From Galbula dea (taxonomy: Eukaryota > Chordata > Aves > Piciformes > Galbulidae): a DNA stretch of 64,000 bases. Of the stretch, positions 35,757 to 44,109 are shown one piece after another (the first letter of the stretch is position 1; each line of letters begins with the position of its first letter). Below the pieces are notes generated by a model that saw nothing but the letters and a program-made list of their open reading frames with translations, made no database searches and was not told the origin of the DNA. The position numbers and the translations under genes were made by a program. The stretch is taken from contig VWZX01002400.1 of assembly GCA_013399015.1 (NCBI GenBank), positions 434,001 through 498,000 of the forward strand, in the 5' to 3' direction.

Positions 35757-36265
35757 AGAGTCACAGAATTGTTTTGGTTGGAAAAGACCTTTGAAATTAT
35801 TGAGTCCAACTGTTAACCAGCACTGCTAAGTCACCTCTCAACCATGTCCCAGAGCACCACATCTCCATGGCTTTTAAACCCCTTCAGGGATGGTGACTCC
35901 ACCACTGCCCTGGGCAGCCAGACAGCCCTTTTGGGGAAGAAATTGTTCCTCATGTCCAACCTAAACCTTCCCTAGTGTAACTTGAGGCTGTTTGCTTTTG
36001 TCCTATTGCTTGTTCCTTCCTTGGGAGAAGAGACCAACCCCCACCTGGCTGCAACCTCCTTTCAGGTAGCTGCAGAGAGTGACAAGGTCTCCCCTGAGCC
36101 TCCTCTTCTCCAGACTAACCAACCCCAGTTCTCTTGTGCTCTAGACCCTTCACCAGCTTCCTTGCCTTTCTTTGGACACACTCCAGCACCTCAATGTCCT
36201 TCTTGGAGTGAGAAACCCAAAACTTTCCCCAGGATTAGAGGTGCAGCCTCACCAATGCACATCTT
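35757..36265 (-). mobile_element. CR1 LINE 3' fragment
   Basis: Tail GTCACAGAATTGTTTTGGTT, then all 3' blocks back to GATTAGAGGTGCAGCCTCAC. Confidence 0.93.
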
Positions 36266-36577
36266 GCATTTTTTTATGCAGCTTTGATTCTAGAAAAGCA
36301 AGCAGCCCATGCTTTCCCAGGGGGCTTTACTGTGTCTCTGCTCACCCCATCCCACCAGCTCCTTCTCCCTGCTGGTCTGTGGTGGTACTTCCCCAATTGC
36401 AACCAGCCTAGACAAAACAAATATGAATTGCATTAAAAAAAAATACTACTGAAGAATACTACATCTGTTTCCCTTGTAAGCATCAGCCAGTCCAAGCTGT
36501 ATGCTGGGCTCCGGGCTGCTTTGCGGTGTCTTCCCTTCCTCGTGCCTCAGTTTCCCTGCTGGGCTGCCTGTGTGGAA
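36266..36577. other. Non-coding stretch, nothing recognised
   Basis: Approach to the CpG island; CpGs start to appear from about 36510. No gene recognised. Confidence 0.5.
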
Positions 36578-36716
36578 TCGTCATCTCTGGAAGCGTTCAA
36601 AGCCCATGTAGATGTGGCACTGAGGGACATGGTTTAGTGGTGACTTGGCAGCGTTAGGTAACCGGTTGGACTCAGAAATGATCTCGGAGATCTTTTCCAC
36701 CCGGAACAATTCCACG
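36578..36716 (+). mobile_element. CR1 LINE 3' end at the CpG-island edge, CpGs retained
   Basis: TCATCTCTGGAAGCGTTCAA, GGGACATGGTTTAGTGGTGA, then ATGATCTCGGAGATC and TTTTCCACCCGGAAC. Unlike its relatives in the window it keeps CG at several positions where they show TG or CA. Confidence 0.92.
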
Positions 36717-37650
36717 CTGGCTGAGGATCGGTGACTCCAGAGCCGCTGTCCTGGGGATGTTGCGGCGATTATCGACCTGGCTGGGCTGGCTGGGTGGGTG
36801 GGTCGGTGCTGGCGGAGCGACGGCCGATGAACCGGGAATCATTTCCGCCACCGGCTGGCCTCCGGGGGTTCCTACACAACCCTTTTTTGCTCCGGGACAC
36901 TGTGAAAAGAGCTCCCACCCGCTCCGGGCCCCCGGTCCCACGTCCCTCGGCTTGGCTGTGGGCAAAGCCACTCCTCTGCCGGCGTGACATCAGGCTGGGG
37001 AAACTCTGGTGACCGGCAAGAGGTCAAGTTCCCAACAGCGCAGGTAGCGCTCGCTGTACTTCCGCGCTGTACCGGGGAGGAGCCTGTTTACCCAGGGGAC
37101 CCCGGCCCCCCGCCTCCCTCCGGCCTCGGGGACCCCCGATCCTGCCTTTCCTCGCCATGAAGTCGGAGCAGGAGGAGAGCAAGGCAGGGACGTGCCGCTG
37201 CGAGCACGGCTTCGTTCCGCCACCGGCCTATTGTTCGGGTAGCTGGCGAGGGGCTGCCGGCGACGATGCTGAGGGCAGGGTGCTGTGCCCTTGCTTAGCC
37301 CATGCAGGTAAGGGGTGTCGGGGGAAGGGGGTCCTCAGGAGTGCTCCTGCCGCCTCGCACAGCGGGGGATAAACCCAAGGCTGGCTTTCCTTCCTTTGCT
37401 TTGTGCTCTCGTAGCTCGCTTCCTCCTGGGAGAAACAAAACAACGCCGGGCGGCTACGAGCTCGCCTCCAAGCTCGCCGGGCTTCCAAGCAGGAGGCTGG
37501 TTGAGGGTGGTTGTGCCCATCCCCTTATACACACCCGGGGTGAAGCCAGGGTGTAGGGGTGATGGGGTTGAGTGCCTCCGTGGTGCTGGAGGAGGGAGGA
37601 AGGCGACTCCCCGTGCCCCGTAGTCCATTTTGTCTCGTGGAGAAGTTGGA
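36660..37650 (+). promoter_or_regulatory. KAZN: CpG island, probable alternative KAZN promoter
   Basis: My hand count gives about fifty CpGs between 36661 and 37320, with further clusters to about 37650. Most other lines in the window have none or one per 60 bases. No TATA box is evident, which fits a dispersed CpG-island start. It surrounds the ATG at 37157 and its donor at 37308, and it lies 6.6 kb upstream of the first shared kazrin exon on the same strand. Direction and target gene are inferred from that arrangement. Confidence 0.75.
37157..37307 (+). CDS. KAZN: Candidate alternative first coding exon of KAZN
   Basis: An ATG with a purine at -3 (ctcgccATGA) opens 50 codons plus one G, followed by the donor GTAAGG at 37308. 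The left-over G plus the CC that opens the exon at 43918 makes GCC (Ala), so the phase fits the first shared kazrin exon exactly. The joined frame would be 396 residues. The peptide begins MKSEQEESKAG and is rich in Cys, Gly and Ala, with two CxC pairs (CRCEHG, CPCLAH). It has no coiled coil. It lies in the window's only CpG-rich region, as expected for a promoter-proximal exon. Kazrin is known to use alternative 5' ends in mammals, but I cannot say whether this peptide matches a described one. It could instead be a non-coding first exon, with translation starting at the Met at 43974. The exon assignment is inference; the sequence signals are direct. Confidence 0.6.
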
Positions 37651-37867
37651 GCGTGCCGGCAGCTTGTCAGCCCTGATCTGGGGGCTGCTGTGGAGGGTCC
37701 TAGCCCACTAGCAGGCTGCTTGGAAACTGTGTGTGCTCTGGAGAGGCTGTGCAACCCTTAGGCTGTCTCTGATTCCCTTTGGCCCTCCCCACCCCCCTTT
37801 TCTCCAGCCAGCATGGATGAGACCTCTAAATCAGCTTGTATTTTGTCCACTGCAAGACACCCACTTT

Positions 37868-37972
37868 AGAGTCATGGAATCATTTAGGTTGGAAAAGACC
37901 TTTAAGATCATCCAGTCCAGTTGTCTTAAGACAATGCTACGAGGTCACCACTAAATCATGTCCCAGTGTGCA
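37868..37972 (-). mobile_element. CR1 LINE 3' fragment
   Basis: TAGAGTCATGGAATCATTTA, GGTTGGAAAAGACCTTTAAG and ATCATCCAGTCCAGTTGTC. Short copy just downstream of the CpG island. Confidence 0.9.
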
Positions 37973-40217
37973 GCTGAGCCAGGAAGGTTTGGCTTGCTGG
38001 GAAGAATCCTAGTTTTGGGGTGCTGGGGGGTGCCAGGACACAAGCAGTAACTTTGCAGGCAGGTGGTCCTTGCATGTGCTGCTTGCGAGCAGAGCAGCCG
38101 CAAGCCCCGTTTGGTGGTAGACAGTCAGAGTGTGCAGCTGGAGGTCCCATCCCAGGACTGTGACCATAGGGAATCATCAAGGCCAAGTTGGTGGCTATCT
38201 CAGGAAATGCTGTTTGTGAGGGTTTACACTGACAGAGTGAAAAGCTTTAACCTGAGCTTAGGAGTGTCCATAGCCATGTTCAGGTGTCACAGCTCCCTCA
38301 CTTGCAGCATCACAGCAGTAGCAGGGGGTGGAATCTAAAACTTTCTGCTTTAAAAGTAAAGGATCAATGTGGGGAGCCAAAATCCTCTTCATTAGCCCAA
38401 GAGGCTCTGCAGAGTTGCCCCCCACCCTCCCCTATCAAGGGGGAAGGATTGGTGGCCTGCAGCTCCTCTGAGGTTGTGGAGCACTGCAGGAGATGCTGTG
38501 CCTGGCGACGTAGCTGGGATGCACACGAGAAGACTGAGCTGAAGGTGTGATGGACAAATTTTGGGCCCTTCTGCATCTCCCCATGAGGAGATGATGCTGA
38601 GTGGAACCTTTCTGTTTCCCATGCTGAGATGGAGGTGTATGTAGCTGTCTGTTTGGGGTGTGTGTGTATATATATATGTGTGTATGTATTCTGGGCCAAA
38701 GCTCTGTGGGACAAAGGGACAGAGGATTGCACCATGCTCTCAAAAAGTGAGGGTCTGTTAGGTGATGCTATTAGCATAGAAAATAAGCATTTTCTCCCTT
38801 TTTTTCCCCCATTTACATCTCTGCCCATGGTCTTTGAAGTCACCCTTTGAGGTGACACACTCCTGATTGTAAGCTTTTGGTCCCCAAGTGAAGCTTTTTC
38901 TCTTTGGCTTGCTCTTGGCTACCATTGCCACTGCTGCAACCCAAGGCATGCTCAAGCCCTCTGAGCTATCCTGGCTAAAACAAACCCTCAACCTGTGCCC
39001 AGCAAAGCACAGATTTTGCTGGTTGGCACAACATGCAGCTTTCACCTAAGATACTGATTCCACCACCATAAACCTTGTCATTTGTAGTACATCCATTTTT
39101 AATGCCTACCCTCCAAAGGCAGAACCATGTGTAATGTGTACAGTGATCCTGTCAGCAGAGTTACATGGACAGAAGAAAAAAAAATGCTTTAAATGAATGT
39201 TTTTAAAGCACTGCTGGCTCCAAGGCCAGTTAAAGGCTTTCCTGCTGGTGGAGCTGCTGCCAAGAGGAGGCTGAGATGGGATTTGGAGGTGCTGGAGTGG
39301 AAACTTCAGCCCCAAATGCTGTCTGGAGGTGTTCGCTGCCATTCAGAAAATCTGCTTTGTGCTGTCTGTTCACACTCATCAGTGCTCAAAGCAGAGAGGA
39401 TGCCCAATCTGACAGTGGCATGGAACTTTAATGCTATCAACTGCAATATAATTAACAGCCAATTATTCTGGTGTGAATGGTAGTTTTCATCAATTAGTCT
39501 GGGAAATGTTTAAATTGCATTAATTTCATCGCTGCCCACGTGTACCACATTTGGAAGAGGCTGGACTGAGCCAGCCTGTGATGGGGCTTGTCCCTGTGGG
39601 ATGATGCCTCCTTCCCCACCCCCAAAAAGGTAGAAAAAAAGGTTAAAAAGTGGGAAAAAAAATAAGAAAAGGCTAAAAAGCTGGAGGAGGATGTGCTGGG
39701 GAAGCTTTTTGCATCAGGATTGTTGCACTGGGGAGGTGATTCCTGAGAGCAAACTTCATTTTTGGTCCTTTTCTGCTGGGCAGTTTCCAGCCCCTCTGCC
39801 CCAGGGCAACAATAGCAAGCAGAAGCTCAGTGCTGGGGAGAGGGAAGTGCCTAGGGAGGGGTTAATTGTGTTGATGGAAATGTTGAATGCAGGTGAGGGT
39901 AATTACAGGTGCAAAGGCAGTGGATGAGATCCTTGCTTCAGTCCAGTCCTTCTGGCAGCAGGTGCTACAAAGAAGCTTGATGCAATACAAGAAATTGCTC
40001 ATCAAGTGGTTTCCAAAGGAAATGGAGGAGAGCAGGAGATGCTGTGGCTGCTATCACTTCCCCAAACACCAGCTTCTTGCCCCCAAAACCCTTCAAAAAC
40101 TTGCTGGGAGGGTTTGACTTGCCTTCAAGCCCATTTTTCCAGTCAAGGCATCAGGAGGGAGCTGGAAAGAGGAGGGGAAGGACCAGAAGACTTCAGTGGG
40201 CTGGAAGAGCTGATAGG

Positions 40218-40450
40218 GTGTCTTCTGCTGTTTGAGCCTCCCAAGGGCTGTTGGGTTTTTCCTCTCAAACCTTGGCTGCATGGATTGTGCTATGCAATTA
40301 TATATATATATATATGAGCATCTGGATTGTGCCTTGCAATTTTTATATATATATATATATATAGGGATCTGGATTGTGCTTTGCAACTGATATATATATA
40401 TATATATTGACTAGAATCTGGATTGTGCTGTGCCATATAGCTTGCAAAAT
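40218..40450. repeat. TA-cored minisatellite, about four units
   Basis: Units of about 55 bases: (ATCT)GGATTGTGCTTTGCAA followed by a (TA)n run. Core words fall near 40280, 40322, 40370 and 40420, with TA runs at about 40298-40315, 40344-40362 and 40391-40406. Related sequence recurs at 41808-41945. Confidence 0.88.
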
Positions 40451-40509
40451 AGATCTATGTTGGAAAACAAATATGTATTACAGAAATATGTATTGCAAAA
40501 GACAATCCA

Positions 40510-40560
40510 TTGTGTGTGTGTGTGTATATATAATATCTTAAATTATATATATATATAAAT
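40510..40560. repeat. TG/TA microsatellite
   Basis: (TG)n passing into (TA)n, then a second TA run. Confidence 0.88.
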
Positions 40561-40821
40561 CTAGCTCTCTGCCTGATCCTGAGTTCAATAATTCAGGTTT
40601 CTCTGTAGGCTTTGGCTTGCAGCTGAAGCTGTGTGCAGTGGTAGATAGTGAGAGGAGCTCTGTGCTCCTTTCCAGATTGCACCTATAGCTTCTTAGAGAG
40701 CTTGGATTTAAATCTTTCAGTCCTTTCTACCTGTATCTGGAGTCAAGTGCTAGGCTGGGAATTAACTTGCCTCATTGCATGTTTCAGAGCAGGAATGCTG
40801 CTGAATTTCTCACCATTCCAG

Positions 40822-41034
40822 GTTGCACCAGGGGAGGTTTAGATTGGATGTCAGGAAATGTTTCTGCCCTGCAAGAGTTGTTAGGCATTGGCCCAGGCTG
40901 CCCAGGGCAGTGGTGGAGTCACCATCCCTGGAGGGGTTTAAAAACCATCTAGAAGTGGTACTTAGGGAGATAGTTTATTGATGGGTTGATGGTTGGACTT
41001 GATGATCTTGGAGGTCTCTTCCAATCTTAATGAT
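40822..41034 (+). mobile_element. CR1 LINE 3' end
   Basis: GTTGCACCAGGGGAGGTTTA through CTTGATGATCTTGGAGGTCT. Confidence 0.92.
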
Positions 41035-41036
41035 TG

Positions 41037-41445
41037 ACAGGCTGAGAGAGTTGGGGTTATTCAGTCCGGAGAAGAGAAGGCTCTGAGGAGACCTTCTGGT
41101 GGCCTTCCAGTACCTGAAGGGGGCTACAAGAAAGCTGGGGAGGGACTGTTTAGGAAGTCAGGTAGTGGTAGGACTAGGGGGAGTGGATGCAAACTAGAGG
41201 AGGGTAGACTTAGATTGGATATTAGGAGGAAGTTCTTCACTGTTAGGGTGGGGAGACAGTGGCACAGGTTGCCCAGAGAGGCTGTGGAAGCCTCATCCCT
41301 GGAAGCTTTTAAGTCCAGGCTGGATGGGGCTGTGGGCAACCTGATGTAGTGGGAAGTGTCCCTGCCAGGCAGGGGGGTTGGAACTAGATGATCATGAAGA
41401 TCCCTTCCAACTCTGGCAAGACTATGATTCTGTGTGATTCTCTAA
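41037..41445 (+). mobile_element. CR1 LINE 3' fragment, classical subfamily
   Basis: GGCTGAGAGAGTTGGGGTTA through GGGGGTTGGAACTAGATGAT and GATCCCTTCCAACTCTGGC, with tail CTATGATTCTGTGTGATTC. Directly follows another CR1 in the same direction. Confidence 0.94.
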
Positions 41446-41807
41446 CTGGGACCAGCAGGGAATGGTGTGGGGGTTTGGGAGATGCCTCCTTGTGCAGCAC
41501 AAGGAAAGGAGCTGTGTGAGAAACTGTGGCAAATCTGCTTTGGGGGCATGCCCAAAGACTCTCCTCCAGGATTCTCTGGTGCCTTTCATTGGGCTTGTTC
41601 CCTGTGCCTGGAGAGGTCCTCAGCAAGGGGAGGATTCTCTTGGCTTCCCACCCAAAATGCTGCCATTTGCAGAAATCCTCTGGGACCAGTTGCCCTTGTG
41701 CAAACTTTCCTGCCTGGATTCTCCTCTGCCAGTTAATCATTGCCCTGGGAGCAGCTCACTGGTACCACCTGGGTAAAGCAGCTCATCAAGAGAGGTGAAA
41801 ATGAATG
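41446..41807. other. Non-coding stretch, nothing recognised
   Basis: No gene or repeat recognised. Confidence 0.5.
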
Positions 41808-41945
41808 TCCTCTGCTGTTTGAGCTTCACCAGGAGGAGTAGGGTTTGTCTCCTCCATCCTAGGCTGCGTGGACTGTGCTTTGCCAGTTGTATGTAGGGAT
41901 ATTAAAATATTGATTGTGCTTTGCAATATATATTGGATGTGTATC
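41808..41945. repeat. Diverged relative of the 40218 repeat
   Basis: GTCCTCTGCTGTTTGAGCTT parallels GTCTTCTGCTGTTTGAGCCT at 40218. GGCTGCGTGGACTGTGCTTT and GATTGTGCTTTGCAATATAT repeat the core words. Confidence 0.8.
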
Positions 41946-41961
41946 TAAGGAGGAAAGCAAT

Positions 41962-42045
41962 TGCACCAGGAGAGGTTTAAGTTGGCCATGAGGAATTATT
42001 TCTTCCCCAAAAGAGTTAGCAAGCCCTGGCCCAGGCTTTTCCAGC
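41962..42045 (+). mobile_element. CR1 LINE internal fragment
   Basis: TTGCACCAGGAGAGGTTTAA through AGCAAGCCCTGGCCCAGGCT. The 3' end is missing. Confidence 0.85.
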
Positions 42046-42819
42046 AATGAGTGAGGTTGTGTGAGGCTTTTGGGGGATCTGGGTGGATTTTGCATGGTAA
42101 ATATCACCCAGTGTAGGAGTCCCTCACATCCTCCTACCATCAGTTCCCAAAGGCTGGAGCGTTAATACTGCATTTCTGCAGCCCCCAGGGGAAGGTTCCT
42201 TTAACCTTCAGTTTCCTTCTTTTTCTTTGCTTTTTGCCTGGATTTCCAACAAGCTCTTTGGACTGTCCTGAAATCCCCAGCCTGGAGCTCAACTGTTCCT
42301 TGTTAGTGACTTTATTGCTGAATAATTTACAGAATGGGCCCTTGCCAGTTTTCATAGGGGAAGCATTTCAAGTATGCAAACCAGATTTGATGCTTTCCTG
42401 GCTCAGCTGCTGGGAGAGCTGGAGGGAGGGAGCTGCCTCTCCCCATCCTGCCGCCGGCTCCGGAAAGGAAACAATTCAGGACACATGGAGAGGACCTCAG
42501 CCAAACTAAGGGGGGAGAAACAAGAACCCCTATTTTTCATGCCCAAGCTGGCTGATACACTAGGGAAAGGACCCAACCCCATGAGCTTGGACTGGGAGGG
42601 TGTTTATTTTCTCCTTTCTGTTTCAGTGGTGTGGTAATTGTCATGTGGATGTTGAGGGGTTTCTTTTCTTCTTCCCATATCCAGGGGCATATCCAAGCCC
42701 AAGAAATTAATGAATCCTTTTGGGTGAGTGAGGAGTTTTCTCAGCATCTTCTCAAAGTGGGGGAAAAGCAAAAGCAAGCTTTCACATGCTTGCATGGGTT
42801 GTTTGGGATCATATCTGGC
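42046..42819. other. Non-coding stretch, nothing recognised
   Basis: No gene or repeat recognised. Confidence 0.5.
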
Positions 42820-43185
42820 TAACATAGAGGGAACTGAGGGTAATTTAGCCTGGAGAAAAGGAGGCTCAGGAGAGACCTTCATAGTCCCTACAACATCCTT
42901 GAAAGGAGGCTGGAGCCAGGTGAGGGTTGGTCTCTTCTCCCAGCTAACAAGCAATAGAACAAGAGGAAACAGCCTCAAGTTGTGCCAGGAGAGGTTTAGG
43001 TTGGCCATGAGGAACAATTTCTTCCTCTGAAGGGTTGTCAAGCCCTGGCTCAGGCTGCCCAGGGCAGTGGTGGAGTCACCATCCCTGGAGGGGTTTAAAG
43101 GACATGGAGATGTGGTGCTGAGGGACATGGTGCAGTGGTGACCTGGCAGTGTTAGGCTAAGAGTTGGACTTTATGATCTTAAAGA
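42820..43185 (+). mobile_element. CR1 LINE 3' fragment
   Basis: GAACTGAGGGTAATTTAGCC through GAGTTGGACTTTATGATCTT. The last block is cut short after CTTAAAGATG. Confidence 0.92.
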
Positions 43186-43917
43186 TGCAGTGGTCTGCAG
43201 CCATAAAGTGTTTTGCAGGAAGAGGACAGAGAGATTGTGAGTGGTGCAATGTGGGAACAGCAGAAGAGCACTTTCTTCACCAAGCAGTGTGTGCAGCCAT
43301 AGGAAGCAAGGTCACTGGAGCTTCCCCTGGTGTCTGCTGCAGAGGGGGCCTGGCTGGGGTGTGCTGGGATGCTCCTGCTTTAAGGGAATGTTGTGGCCAC
43401 TGGGCATAAACCTAAAAAGTTCAGGATTTGGGTCTGTAGGTGAAGGTGTCACCATCCCCTTTCGAGTCTCAGAGGGGGTTTGTTGGATTTCTGAGTATGT
43501 CCTGACTGTCTGGGTGGCTGAAGGCAGAGCTGAAGAGTGTCTGAGGCATAGTGGGAGCTCAGCAGCTTCTGGTGAACACTGGCCATAGGATGGACCAGTG
43601 AATGGTCCATCAGTGGTTTGGAAGTGCTTCTTAGTTTGTTCTCATTATCATTATATATTACCCTTTACTTTTACCTTTTTAATGCAAACCTCAGAAACTA
43701 CTGCCCTCTCCATCACATTCCTCCTTCCTCCTCCTCCATTCCTAGGGTGCTACAAGAACCACTGCAGATTTTGGGCTGTGCAAAGCCCATTTTGCACATG
43801 GTGGGGGGGTGTGTGGAGGAGGGGAAGGTCCACACCAGCAGAGTTTGCCCAGGGGGTTGGAGTTTGCTGCCAGGAGCTGTCGGTCACTTCCTTACATTGT
43901 GATTCCTCTTCCTCCAG
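43186..43917. other. Intron end before the first shared KAZN exon
   Basis: No repeat recognised. The pyrimidine-rich stretch TTCCTCTTCCTCCAG closes it. Confidence 0.6.
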
Positions 43918-44109
43918 CCCTGCTGCGGGAGGAGGTGGCCCAGCTGCAGGAGGAGGTTCACCTGCTGAGGCAAATGAAGGAAATGCTGACAAAAGACCTG
44001 GAGGAGACACATGGCAGCAAGGCACCAGAGGTCCTCTCGGCCACCGAGCTGAAGGTGCAGCTGGCGCAGAAGGAGCAGGAGCTGGCGCGTGCCAAGGAGG
44101 CTCTGCAGG
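43918..44109 (+). CDS. KAZN: KAZN exon: coiled-coil start, first shared exon
   Basis: A polypyrimidine tract and CAG at 43917 precede 192 bases; the donor is GTAAGG at 44110. The frame is CC + 63 codons + G. It encodes LLREEVAQLQEEV through AQKEQELARAKEALQ, a continuous Leu/Glu/Gln heptad pattern with no prolines except in the short SKAPEVLSATE segment. An in-frame ATG at 43974 (Met-Lys-Glu-Met-Leu) could start the N-terminally short kazrin form. Confidence 0.95.

Larger units (their letters stand above)
37308..43917. other. Predicted KAZN intron (if the first exon is real)
   Basis: GTAAGG at 37308 to CCTCCAG at 43917, 6.6 kb. It holds CR1 copies, a TG/TA microsatellite near 38658-38690, an AT-rich block at 39420-39540 and the TA-cored repeats. 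No further exon recognised. Confidence 0.5.

Noticed and set aside
40218..40450. CRISPR-like array (regular repeats with spacers)
   Set aside because: The 'spacers' are TA runs, the host is a bird, and the pattern is an ordinary minisatellite.
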